From assembly GCA_020726505.1 (NCBI GenBank), contig JAHLEZ010000010.1, positions 2,108,001 to 2,172,000 of the forward strand: 64,000 nt of DNA, in the 5' to 3' direction. This DNA is from Leptodontidium sp. MPI-SDFR-AT-0119 (Eukaryota; Ascomycota; Leotiomycetes; Helotiales; Leptodontidiaceae). Below, piece after piece: positions 36,931-47,703 of this stretch (positions are counted from its first letter, which is position 1; each line of letters begins with the position of its first letter). Below the pieces are notes generated by a model. It ran no database searches and was not told the DNA's origin. It saw only the letters and a list, made by a program, of their open reading frames with translations. A program made the position numbers and the translations under genes.

Positions 36931-38127
36931 TCATGACGCAACGGACTTTCTAGATTTTGATGGGGTAGCACAGACCCCCAAGGAAGACTGAGCCGGGCAC
37001 GTTACTGTGCCTTTCCATCGGCCTCCGGCATCGTCATGCACAGAGCACACCAGGATGCCTTGGGGCACAGGCTTAACGGAAGCTCCCTCCTTCAGGAGCC
37101 CTTCCACAACAGAATTTGCCCTGATCCAGACATCGGTGCGGTACTCTTTCTCGCTCTTGAGCTCGATATGTCGCAGCAGGGCGCCGGTCTGGCTGTCATC
37201 AAGCTGGTTGTGGGTTGAAAGGAGAAGCTCCTTCAAAGTCAAAGAGGACATGTCCAAGGTGAAGCTCGGGATTCTGACCGACTCGTACTCTCTGTATCCC
37301 CGCTCGCGCGCTGGGTTATAGGTATCCTCGAGCTTGATCTCCAGCTTTGCGAAGCGCTCTCCGAGCGTTTCCCCGACGTCACCTTGAAGGCCGGCGTCTG
37401 CCTCGACAACCACATCAAGCTTTTTCTTCTTTTGCCAGAGGTAGGTGCTGTCAATCGTCCTGCACTCCTCCAGCACGTGAGAGAAGATGTGTTTATTGAG
37501 AAGGTGAAAATCTCTCTGAGTTTGGACCAATCTGCGGTGGTCCAAACCCTGGACACTTAAGATTTCGTGTTTTTGTTGGCTCGGACCAGGTTGCTGCGTT
37601 TGGTTGTCCTTTTCAATTCTATCTTTCAGGCCTGTCAAATATTTGCGCAAGCTCTGAGTGCTTTTCACAGCTTCATTGTTTTCTACTCCAGTCGCTGTTC
37701 TATCAAATCCAGTAAAATCACTATCTTCGTAATTAGGGATGATATCGTTAGGCTGTTTGTACCATTTGGCGAGCCGTATCATGTCCTCCTTGATTTGCGC
37801 CCTTATTTCAGCAATATTTGGCAGGACAGATATAGGAGATTTGACCAATAGGGCCCTGCCGGATCCCATCATTCGCAGCACATAGTAAGGAATGGGATTT
37901 CCTCGCACAAGTATTTTCCTCATGTCCTGCAGTTGCGCGAACAGCTTCCATCTGCCGCCCGCGTACTGCATGCACACAGTGGCGAGGCGGCCATCTGAAA
38001 TATTGTAATCGTGCCAATCGATGGCCATGGCCACCTCCTGGTGCAAGACGGAGCTGTCGAGCCGCGAGTCGTGGAACACGCGGTAGCGGTTGGTGTCCAG
38101 CTCGGTCAATGTTATCCTCAATGGCAC
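36931..38127 (-). CDS. Hypothetical protein, family not recognised
   Basis: A single long frame ends at 36931. The first in-frame ATG is at 38028 (365 residues, starting MAIDWHDYNISDG). The frame is open back to 38127, where it is preceded by CCTAG, a plausible splice acceptor, and the extra residues (LRITLTELDTNRYRVFHDSRL) look coding. A short upstream exon is therefore likely but was not found. The protein is hydrophilic, with a Gln/Asn-rich linker (NQTQQPGPSQQK), a basic KKKKLDVVVEA stretch and no membrane segment. No domain is recognised. It is convergent with the frameshifted gene (7 bp apart) and divergent from the lectin gene, whose ATG is about 440 bp away, so it may belong to the same accessory module. 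Confidence 0.6.
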   Translation of the reverse strand: MPLRITLTELDTNRYRVFHDSRLDSSVLHQEVAMAIDWHDYNISDGRLATVCMQYAGGRWKLFAQLQDMRKILVRGNPIPYYVLRMMGSGRALLVKSPISVLPNIAEIRAQIKEDMIRLAKWYKQPNDIIPNYEDSDFTGFDRTATGVENNEAVKSTQSLRKYLTGLKDRIEKDNQTQQPGPSQQKHEILSVQGLDHRRLVQTQRDFHLLNKHIFSHVLEECRTIDSTYLWQKKKKLDVVVEADAGLQGDVGETLGERFAKLEIKLEDTYNPARERGYREYESVRIPSFTLDMSSLTLKELLLSTHNQLDDSQTGALLRHIELKSEKEYRTDVWIRANSVVEGLLKEGASVKPVPQGILVCSVHDDAGGRWKGTVTCPAQSSLGVCATPSKSRKSVAS

Positions 38128-38439
38128 CTAGGTCGCCAATCAATAAGGTCCAGATCTTGCAACACTGTTTCACTTGTGAAGCAGGCCGAACGACTTTAAA
38201 CGAATAGCATTGGGCTTAATTGCTAGTTACCCCTCTTTGGCGTTGCACACATATCAGTTGGGCAATCTGTGTTACACAATATGAGGAACTTCAAAGCGAG
38301 TCTCCACTACTAATAGAACCGACAATGGAACCGAGCTCAAATGGCGTGTCTTTCACATGAAAGCAGACTAAGAAAAACTTCCAAGTGAGGCTTAATCATC
38401 CCGGTAGTTATGCTTGGTCTGAGCTGCGAGACGTGGGGA

Positions 38440-38447
38440 TATATAAG
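38440..38447 (+). promoter_or_regulatory. TATA box of the lectin gene
   Basis: TATATAAG lies 121 bp upstream of the lectin ATG at 38569. The call rests on position only. Confidence 0.4.
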
Positions 38448-38568
38448 ACTGGTTTGGTAGCAACTCTCATTGTTCATTCTGACATTCTAAATCATCTTGA
38501 ACTCTCCATTTTAGCTCTTCTGTCTGATCAACTAGCCCAACTCATACGATATCCGCATAACCACCACC

Positions 38569-39741
38569 ATGGAGATCGCTAACATTGACGCAATCGAATT
38601 CAACATCGGCGATAAGAAGCACATCCGAGTCTACTATCAAACCAAGGACAAGAAGATCCGAGAGACCAGCTACGAAAGCGACAACGGGTGGTTTGTCAGG
38701 CAGACCAGTATCGTCGCCAACAACGCGAGGGCAAACTCTCCAATCACAGTCACGCGCTAGATCTCGAACAGTACCGTCTATGTGAGTTATCTAGATCCCT
38801 CCGCTGTTTGTTTGTCAGTTAACGTGGCCAGATCCGGCTGTACTATCTGAACGACGCGCGCCAGATCTGCGAGGTATGTTGATGACGTTCAACAATTCGA
38901 GATTCCTCCTGCTGACAATTTCCAGTGCGAGGGAGAGCACAGCCTTACTGGCACCAACTGGCGGTCGGAAGCCCCTTTGCAACTCAACAAGCAAACCAAT
39001 GTCGCGGACGGCTCCCAGCTCGCAGTTGCCCGCCCGGACCGAGACGACACAACCCTCCGCGTCTTCTACCAAGAAGCCAAGCTCAACAACAAGAGCCTTA
39101 TCCGCGAAGTCAAGTTCCGCAAGAACCAGAACAAGTGGATGTTTCAGAGCACCTCGATCGATGGTGCCGTCGACGTCACCCGCTTTTCTGCCGTCTCTGC
39201 CGGTAAGACAGGGACTGTTCGCATCTATTACCAAGGAGCCAACCGGCTTCTCACAGTCACGCTCTGGAATGCCGATAGAGGGAACTGGGAGCAGTGTAAG
39301 TTTGACACGCCATTGTTAACCTCACTTGCATAGCCTAACAGCCGCCTTTCAGTCAAGACCGTCAATGTCGATAACAAACTGGCTGCGAATGCCCCCATCA
39401 GTGCGGTAGCTTGGTACGCAAGCGATTGGTACAGTCCCGATGACCTCCGCGTCCGCGTCTACACCATATTGGAATCGAAGCCCAAGAAGATCGCCGAGTT
39501 AGCACGTAACGGCGAAGACTGGGAAGACCCCACCGATGTCGCCGACATCCAAGACGTGACTCCGGATAAGTCGTCGATCGGAGTGTGTAGGGAGAAGACG
39601 CCCAACGACGGCGCTCCCATCTTCGTTTTCTTCAAGCCGAGATCCAGCTTCATCGACATGGCGTATCCTGACATTGAGCCTGCCCTGGCGGCTTCGGTCA
39701 AGGACTCTTATCTTCCGCGTGGAATTCCCACTTCTCTCTGA
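38569..39741 (+). pseudogene. Fucose-specific-lectin-like beta-propeller, one in-frame TAG
   Basis: Exons 38569-38781, 38832-38873, 38926-39295 and 39353-39741 keep phase and give 337 codons. The repeated blade pattern is clear: HIRVYYQTKDKKIRETSYES, IRLYYLNDARQICEC, LRVFYQEAKLNNKSLIREV and VRIYYQGANRLLTVTLW. Blades of the form IRVYY...I.E...W are typical of fungal fucose-binding lectins (AAL/FleA type), which bind fucosylated glycans in defence or host contact. No signal peptide is seen, as in those lectins. TAG at 38758-38760 sits in the conserved SPITVTR segment. Reading across it, ISNSTVY continues into blade 2. Splicing from a weak donor (GTCACG at 38,749) would remove the stop in frame, so a shortened protein is possible. 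Otherwise the gene is dead or stop-read. Confidence 0.75.
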
Positions 39742-39964
39742 GCCTAGAGTGGATTTTTAAGTTAGCCGAGCTTTGTTCACTCCTTGAGTTCTCCGATGAG
39801 ATAATGGGGAGCAGCGTGGACGAACGTATGGATGTAGGTGGCCGAGGATGGGCACAGATTGAAGCCCTTGTAAAAGTCACTCTTTAGGCAGAACTGAACA
39901 ATTTTGATTTCTCGTATAGAAAACTGCAGATTTGGATGACGAGGAAGCTTTTCATCCGCATGGA

Positions 39965-40339
39965 CTAATTTCCAAATCGTAATCGTGTCAGATTTAAGTA
40001 TGAGGATGTTGGAAGTTTCGGAAACCAGACATAGCTATTCGGTTCGCTGGGAGCCCCAAAACTCATGTTTCTGAGGGGTTTCTTTTGCTGTCGATAGATA
40101 TAAATGCAAATAGCGTCGATCCAGATCCGTTCCAGCAACGTGTGAGTTGTCTGACTTGTCATATGTTGGAAGTAGTCTAATAGATTCTGTTTGGCAGGAA
40201 GCCAACGTCCGTTGCAAAGAATGAAACAAGTAGGATCTTGAACGGAGAAGCTCTCGATATCTTCAACGCCGCCTTCAGGGTGGCGCCAAGTGTACAAAAG
40301 CACAGTATATTTAGGAACATTCCCAGCGTAGCTACTCAT
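39965..40339 (-). pseudogene. Relic of a HET-domain gene
   Basis: A 124-codon frame keeps the start of a heterokaryon-incompatibility domain. KYTVLLYTWRHPEGG stands where YxxLSYxWG is expected, then ILCNGRWLPAKQNLLDYF (I.cNG....NL...L) and ERIWIDAICI, which matches the WIDaiCINQ motif. After ICI the expected NQ is lost and the sequence drifts (YIYRQQKK), while a neighbouring frame reads STAKET, suggesting an indel. No downstream HET body is found. It is a short 5' relic and cannot be functional as a full HET protein. Confidence 0.65.
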
Positions 40340-41870
40340 TTGTTGCCTTTAGTGGTATCATGGCCTCTAGCTTATGGATAATTTAAAAAACGATTATCCC
40401 ACACTACATTCGTCATGATTGCTTAGCTCCTTTCTTTTATTCGATAATATTTTTGGTATTAAGGTGCGAAGGCAATAAGAGACAATAAACATCTACGTAA
40501 TAAACACCTAATTTCAGTAATAAAAAAGAGCAAGTTCACTTACGTGACTTGATAAAATACTACTTCGGATCATACTTTCCTTCCAGTGATGTGTGCACCA
40601 GGCGCTAGCACGCGCTTGTGACTTCGCGCCGTATACCTAGGTAGGTAAGCTTGCTGCTCTTGCTCAGGCGCTCGGCCCAGTCGACTCGCCTGAGTAAGTC
40701 AAGCACCCTGAGCAAGTCACCTGAGCAGGCCTGAGCATCCTGAGCAATGGAAGATTTACCACATCGTCACCTGTGTGCTAGCCTAGCCAGCACAACCCCG
40801 AAAGCTCCTCTCTTCTCTTCAGCATCACCTATATTTATTCTTCTTGATCTAGTATTAGGTACGTTAAGAACTTGCTGGCAAGAAGTAAGTAATCTAATTG
40901 GACCTCGTCAAATCAAAGTAAACAGTCCTGTGATGTAGCCCCGTTATGCAACTACTAACCTGAAGCAGTTGTTATAAAAAGCCAGAGTTAGGTGATATTT
41001 TTGAGCCAATTAAATGCTAGCGCAAGAAGAGGCCTAATAATAAGATTATGGAAAAGCATATTATTTTTGGTGTGTACTACGTGTGCCTCGCGCCGCAGCG
41101 TTACGCCCTTTCTTCAGTCGTACCTCCTTGCTTTCGTTACGTGTTTTGACTTCTCGCTTCATAACCAATCACAGATCAAGTGGCCTCTGTTCTCACATCT
41201 TTTGTCGAGTTGTGACCTCACTCGACACCTCTTCGTTTCACAATCCTCAACTTCCTCAACTTCCTCGACACAACACGCTTCAGATTTCCAGTCCTTCTTC
41301 ATCGCCCTGTTTCATCAACCACCCGCCGGATCGCCTTCCACCCGATTCATGCAAAAACTGCCTGTATATCAGTCGCAGTTCGCCCTTCTTATTCTCGCCC
41401 TTCTCGAACTCCGCCATGTTGAAATGCATCCGATCAACTTTTCGATACAGAAGACCGCGTGATTCTGCCTACGGGTTTGATGTTACCATGGAAGCGTCTG
41501 CCACATGCGGGTGAAGGAGTCATCCTGGCCTGTCAAGTTCAATAACACGATGCATTATTCTCAGCCTCGTTTCTAAAACGACGCCGCCCCGTCCCAGCAA
41601 CCAGAAAATACTTTGCTTTCAGCGTATCGAGACGTACACCGTTGCAAGTAGCTTCTCGCCTTGGGGCGATGTTTCTTTAGTAAGCTGAGCCACGCGCTCA
41701 CGACTTCTCATTTATATTGGCCGTTTCTTTGGTCAAGTGGGTTTGTGGGTTCTCTTCTCTCTCCTCTCATCACGCCGGTCTTTCGTTATTGTCCTTCGTT
41801 GTTTGATGCGCGCTCGTTTGCTTGAGATTTAATTCGATCGTTGCTCTTTTGTTCATTCGTTTGCGGCGGC
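40340..41870. other. Intergenic region with CTGAG cluster
   Basis: About 1.5 kb between the HET relic and the C2H2 gene. The part to 40,560 is AT-rich. A motif cluster lies at 40,663-40,744 (separate entry). Frames at 40992-41514 lack domain signal, are Ser/pyrimidine-biased and lie in the probable promoter or 5' UTR of the C2H2 gene. Confidence 0.45.
40663..40744. repeat. CTGAG/CTCAG motif cluster
   Basis: CTGAG occurs five times within 55 bp (40,690, 40,708, 40,721, 40,731 and 40,740), mostly as CCTGAGCA, with an opposite-strand CTCAG at 40,663. Similar clusters occur at 44,095-44,155 and 61,857-61,882. It may be a fragment of a dispersed repeat. Confidence 0.55.
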
Positions 41871-43555
41871 ATGGGCTCCTATTCTGCGGATGAGCAGGCC
41901 TTTCATCCCTATGGCGGGCCGGCTTCGATGAATCAGGATGCATTTTCCTTTCCTGCACAACATCTAGGAAACCAATTCCATAGCCAAAACTTTTCCCAAA
42001 GCAATGCTACTGGACTTCTAATAAGTAACGATGATTATGGCGACAACTGTCCGGCTGGCCTCGGACATACTTCTAATGCTGCTGGCCAGCTCATGAAGCG
42101 TTCGCGAACCAATTCTGATGAGGTCTCTCAAGGTTTACTGCCACAGATCCTAGGTTTACTGTCCCGAGCAAGCTCAGATGATCAGCAGAAGATCCTTCTC
42201 TTCCTCAAGGGTGGTACGTCGTCGTTCTTCCTCCTTGACGTGTACCTTTGGTGAAGAGTGTAATTAACACATAACCAGATACGATGGCACTCTCGTCTGA
42301 CTGCAACGTGAGGGACATTTCTAATAACTCACTGTCGCAACCCACTCGACACGACTTGATACTGGATCCACTTCAACCCTTCAACGCCTCTTTGAACCAC
42401 GCAATATCCCCCGCCGTTCTCGCGGCTACAGGCGACTTTGATCAACACATGCAATGGATGGGACCAATACAAGAATCTAATCCTACCTACGATACGGAAC
42501 AAATCATCTCCAACTATTCGGAGTTCCAACCCAACTATTCAGTTCCAGCCCGAGTTTCGATGCCTATTCAGGGTACGACGTATCACGCACCGCTGCCCTC
42601 ACGATCACATAAATCTCAACCACCCCTCACTGATTCAGCTGCATCAACTGCTGCTGCCTTCATCCTCCGCCAAAAGCTCATTGGGAATGTCCAGGACTTG
42701 AATCGTGATTCGATGCGGACTCTCAGCTCATATGACTTGGTCGATACAGATACCACTCTGGATAAAAGACCCTCATCTACCTCGACAATATCCAGCCAAG
42801 CTACTCAATCCCCCAGAAAGCCCCCGCCACAGAGAACAATGTCCTCTGCCTTTTCATCAAATGAAACCCACCACCGTATCTCTTCAACAAGAAGTTCCAG
42901 CTCATTAACCCCGGCGCCACGAATCCCATGCACCGTCCCCTCTTGCACCATAACCTTTGGTCGACCGTCCGATCGCGATCGCCACATGTCATCACAACAT
43001 AATATGAACAGCGGCTTCACCTGCCTACTTCACACATGTTCCAAATTTTGCCCGGACAATTGTTCCAACAAAGAACACACTAAACCTCCCTTAAGTGGTT
43101 CGCGCAAGGACAAAATGAAAGAACATCTTGAGAGAGTCCATGATATGAAATTGAAGACAATGAACGACGTCCCAGCAGCTTTTGAGAATGGGTCTCACTT
43201 CGAGAGAGAAAAGAGAGGATGGAGATGTGGTGCTTGCGGGGAATGGTTAGGGAGCTGGTGGGATGAAGGCTTGGACGAGGAAGCAGGCGGGAAACAGATG
43301 ATTCAACGACATGCCTCTGGAAGTTGCTTTGATGGTAGCATGACTGTTGGTAATGGTGAGGACGAACTGGAATTACATACTGCGCTCAAAAGATTGAGTG
43401 TGGAGGATCCTCTTGCTAAGAATGGGCTTGGGCTTGGAATGGGCTTAGACATGCATAAAGCTCTACCGAGGAAGCCAGAGGTGGATACTCAAGAGATGAG
43501 GGACTGGATGGCAGGGTATATTCATGAGGTCGATGGCGAGCGGGACTTGCATTGA
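41871..43555 (+). CDS. C2H2-type zinc-finger regulator
   Basis: Two exons (41871-42213, 42279-43555) give 539 residues. The N-terminal 330 residues are low-complexity (Asn/Gln/Ser/Pro), as in activation regions. Around residues 332-355 there is a C2H2 finger, CTVPSC...HMSSQH (Cys-x4-Cys-x12-His-x4-His). Downstream are extra Cys/His groups (FTCLLHTCSKFCPDNC, then EHLERVHD) and a Cys-x2-Cys pair (WRCGACGEWLGSWW) before a Gly/Leu-rich tail. This layout is found in uncharacterised ascomycete zinc-finger proteins. It probably binds DNA in the nucleus. Targets are unknown. The ATG at 41871 has a good context (GGCATGGGC), and a long ORF-free 5' region precedes it. The gene looks intact. Confidence 0.85.
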
Positions 43556-44484
43556 GCTCAATGAGGGGAATTAGGATTTGGCTGTGTGAGGTGAGAGCAG
43601 GTCTCAGCCGAACTCAACCGCGTCTTGAAATTTTCGTTGATTTGCGCCTTCTAATGTAATTACACCAACAGATTGGTTTTTGAACCTGATAATTAAAGAT
43701 TTGTCGTCCAATAAAACAGAGGGGGGTCCCGCTATTCTTTCTCCACCCCTTCTTCCATCTAAGGAAACACGCGTCACAGGTCTCATTCCTCAAACCCGTA
43801 GAAAACCACCACCGTTCTCTACAAGACCTCTACAAGACAGTACTCCATTCTAACTCCGGGTAAATTGCGAGACTGAACTACGAGTCACGTGGTATTTAAG
43901 AGGAGGAATCCAAAATCTGCTCCGGCAGAAACCTGGCGAGGGAGTTAAAACGGACGGATTCCCAAGCAAAATTCGGTAAGGAAACTATAGCCGGGGCACA
44001 CAGGAGGCTAAAATGGGGTCTACTAGACTACTTCTACAGTATTGTCCGCAGATTGACCCAGGGCGTGCTCGGGATTCTTAGGATACTCAGGCTCTACCCA
44101 GGCTCTGCTCAGGCGTGCTAACCCCCTGGGCTCAGGTATACTCGCTCTCAGCTCAGGTTAAAGCAGCATTTGCTCATGTCCGCAGACTAAAACGGAACCA
44201 GTGAAAGGGAAACTTAATCCTGAGTCTAAGGGTACTTCATCCTAACTTCCACTCATCGACTTCAACACCTCGCCATCTCCAAACCACAACAACACTTACA
44301 AATCCCACCACCATGGCACAATCCGCAGCCTCACTATCACAACTTTCCGGGCTTGAACAGAGCAGTGCCATCTCGTCTATTTCGGGTGGCGTGCTTGCCG
44401 AAACGCCCCACTCGTCAGCCGCACGCCAACATCTCAGCCTAGAATATCACGTTGCAGACTCATAATCCATCGTCATTGACTACC
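43556..44484. other. Intergenic region with CTCAG cluster and a short upstream ORF
   Basis: CTCAG occurs five times in about 60 bp (44,095-44,155). A 50-codon ORF begins at 44313 in an excellent start context (CCACCATGG) and ends at about 44,465, 20 bp before the start of the next gene. It could be an upstream ORF regulating the kinase-like gene, or a fossil first exon. The peptide is Ser/Ala-rich with no domain. Confidence 0.45.
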
Positions 44485-46485
44485 ATGAGGGCTATCCGCA
44501 GAGTCCGCAGAGTTGTCTTGAGCGGTCAACGCGAAGAACCTCCAGCTCTACTCGGTTGTTCTTGTCTGCTCGCGACCACCAGTTATTTGAACAGATCCGC
44601 TAAACGTGATGGCTATCCTGCGCTCTGTAGACGGCATTTGAGCTCCAGTCCTTTCAGAATGCCGCAAAATGGTGTGACGTTCAGGGGCAAGCAAGGACAC
44701 CCTCTTCATGTAATGGGTCAAAACCATCTAACCCCCCTTTCTTAGATTCGAGGCGTGACCTAGATGCACTCAGTCGATTCACATCAGGGCGATGGCTCTG
44801 GGGGGAACGAGAACAGCTCGCGGCTCGCTACGTTAAATTCGATCTGACGAAGCTCTGTCGGGTTGCCGCAAGTGCCATCGGGTCAGAATCTTGCGTGCAA
44901 GTCGTGAAAGTTTCCGAGGGCCAGTTCAACAAGGTTTTCCTTCTGACTATGGATGACGGAAGAGAAGTTATCGCGAAACTCCCGAACCCCAATGCAGGAC
45001 GAGCGCACTTTACTACGGCCAGTGAAGTTGCCACTATGGATTTCGTACACAGGACCCCTTGTTGATTTGACTGAATCTGCATATTGACTTTCTTAGCTGA
45101 GAAATACTCTTCATCTCCCTATTCCTCGAATCTATGCGTGGAACTCTAGACTGTCAAACAACCCCGTTGGAGCCGAGTACATCATCATGGAAAAGCAGTC
45201 TGGCGTGATGCTGAGTGATGTCTGGGATGACATGAAGGGCTCGCAAAAGGCTGAGATCCTGAAGCAGGTTGTTGGGATCGAACGGGCACTTGCTTCGACC
45301 AAGTTCAAGAAGTTCGGAGGATTGTATTATAAGCACGACCTGCCTCAGTTGGATAGTACTACGCCGCTATATGTTGATGGAAACGGAAAGGAAGTCCACA
45401 GTGCGGAGTTCGAAATGGGGCCTACTAACCACCGTTCTTTCTTCGATTTTGGGAAATGAGTCTTGGATATCGATCGTGGACCATGTAACCTCCCGCTCCA
45501 CTAATCCAAATACATGCCATACTGATCTCTCGGCCTAGGGTCCACAATTGAAGAGTACGTGGCCGCCGTCGCGTATAGAGAGATTGCCTGCGTAGAGAAA
45601 GGGCTTCGATACCCCGGGATGCCCGAAGGACTCTTTTACGGACCGAGACAATACCAGCCCAGTCCATCGACAAAACTATCCGCACTAAATAACTACTTGA
45701 AGGTGGCCGCTGACGTCTTACCGGAAGAGAAACCAACACACGCATCTGTCCTTTGGCATGGCGATTTGCACACGCAAAACTTCTTCGTCGACCCAGAAAT
45801 CCCAACTCGAATCCTAGGCATCATCGACTGGCAATCCGTCAGCGCATCCCCGCTTTTCACGCAAGTCACACGCCCTGGCTTTCTGGATTTCAATGGCCCG
45901 AACCCTGAGGAACTGGGGAAAGTTAGTCTTCCCGACAACTTCAACACATTGTCTCCGGACGAACAACGCGAGGCGAAGGCTTTGCACCAGGCTCAGACGC
46001 TCCACAATCTCTACATAGCCCAGTCTTATCAGCAAAACCCTGAGGCGTTCCTGGCAATGCAGCAGAGAGATAGCCTACGTCACCAGGTTACCGTTGTGCC
46101 AGGCACGGTTCTAATGGACTACGAACCGTACCTCAACCACCTGTTGAGGGACGTCGAAAAGGAGTGGCCAAAGGTTGTGGGGACGGGATCCGATGGGCTC
46201 CCCTTAATGCCGTGTCCCCTCCACTTCTCGGCCGCTGAGATCGAGCAGCAGGAAAAGGACGAGGAGCTATGGGCTCTGGGGGTGAATCTTATGAACACTT
46301 TTATAAGCGATGCAGGAGGCTTCAAATATTGGGACGGCAGGGTCAGCAACGAGGATTATGAGACTTTGAAAGACCAGCTGGCTAGTGGCATCGAAAGGTT
46401 TTTGGATCGCGAGGCCAGGAATGCGGAGGAGCGGGTTGCATGGTTGAAGGCATTGCCGTTTGTCGATCGCGTAGAGGTGGACTAG
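44485..46485 (+). pseudogene. APH-fold kinase-like protein (AIM9/FMP29-like), one in-frame TGA
   Basis: Four exons (44485-44671, 44746-45044, 45097-45484, 45539-46485) stay in phase over 606 codons. The N-terminus is Arg-rich (MRAIRRVRRVVL, RRHLSSSPFR), as in mitochondrial targeting. SGRWLWGEREQLAARYVKFD and VSEGQFNKVFLLTMDDGREV (glycine loop) follow, then VIAKLPNPNAG with the ATP-site Lys. The catalytic loop WHGDLHTQNFFV and the metal Asp in IIDWQSV are intact. Yeast AIM9-type proteins are mitochondrial and of unknown substrate. In the conserved stretch FFDFGK-VLDIDRGPW, codon 45457-45459 is TGA, inside an exon with no nearby donor to remove it. The first ORF ends there and the second begins beyond. 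It is either a recent pseudogene or a base error. Confidence 0.78.
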
Positions 46486-47703
46486 AGGATTGTAAATTAT
46501 GGCTACGTGCATAGACAGTATGACGGCGTTCGAACCCCGCACCTGTACAAAATACTAAAACTCTACATCTACGATCAGAGGAAGAATGAAAACGACGCTG
46601 CCTTGACTTCCACAGACACTCTCATAAGGATCGAGTCTGACTTAAAAAAGCTACCTAGGTATGTCGTGTGAATTTAGAACTACCTAGAACTACCTAGATA
46701 GAACATCCCTAAATCTCCAGGCTGATTTGCAGTCATGAGAAGATACTGAACAAGATAAGTCGGTTACCGCAACATACGTCAATAGAAAGATGCAACGCCC
46801 CTCTCAGCGACCAAAGCCATTTCAATGTTACACCATAATGTCATTCCAAATGACCCTATATATAATAATCGGCGAAGTCGAAAAGTAATTCCTACCTTCA
46901 AGGCGCAGACAGGGCTGTGGTGAGATTTTAGCGAGGCAGGGCTTAGACAGACCCTTCTTCCATTTGACTGACTCCCTAGAAAGACAAATTCGCTGCGCTT
47001 CGTTCTGCCTTGCTGCAATCCAGTAGTAATAATTCTCAACCGCTGGTTGAAGGAAAAGAAAAACCTCTCTTTCAATAACAAGTCTTCTCTCCAAAGCTCG
47101 GAATAAATCAAAGATATTGATTTCTAAAAGTAACAGTTCTGGGTAAGTACTTCCCCAGCAGAACAAATTTTCGGAACCAAAAGCGACGAATGCCCAATCG
47201 AGTCGCTTCCGTAACGATCGCGAAGAACGGGATCGGCAGTGCAGCAGTAAGCACCAGCCTTGGCTCACCCAGCCTGACATAAGAAAAACCTGGATGCGAG
47301 ATGAACGAGGAAAACGCACCAATGGCAAAAACGCAGTGTGTGAGAAGCTGAGTACAACACTGCCTATCACTCACTGTACTGGAAGCCGTTGCACCAAAGA
47401 CAGCCTGTCTGTAGGGCTGCCTGCTTACTTTGATACAGTAAGTGAGAGAGATTGTCGGTGAAGTGGGAAATGAGGACGGTATATATGTATCAAGATATCC
47501 TGCTCTTAAGACGAGTGTTCTATTAATCTATTCTGTTCGTTTATTTTTCTTGATGCTCTCATTTCTCTTTGTGAAAGCCTGAAACCTTGATAATAGTGAA
47601 CAATTCTCTCGCTTGAATTCATCACCTGACTCGGCCCCTTTTACGAAACACAACAACAAAACACACTTTCTCGCCTACCAGGTGGATCAAAATCGTACCC
47701 AAG
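46486..47703. other. Intergenic region, no supportable gene
   Basis: About 1.2 kb. Overlapping minus frames at 46779-47374 show no domain. A TATA-like run (ggtatatatg, about 47,479) lies about 220 bp upstream of the next ATG. Confidence 0.45.

Noticed and set aside
40992..41514. Overlapping frames upstream of the C2H2 gene
   Set aside because: Pyrimidine-rich, Ser-biased frames in two phases at once, as expected of a promoter or 5' UTR rather than a protein.
38758..45459. Programmed stop-codon readthrough in the lectin and kinase genes
   Set aside because: Neither stop is followed by the known CTA context and there is no C-terminal peroxisomal extension; simple decay or a base error is more economical.
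46520..46545. tRNA T-loop-like GTTCGAACCCC
   Set aside because: No acceptor stem, D-arm or anticodon arm can be formed around it.
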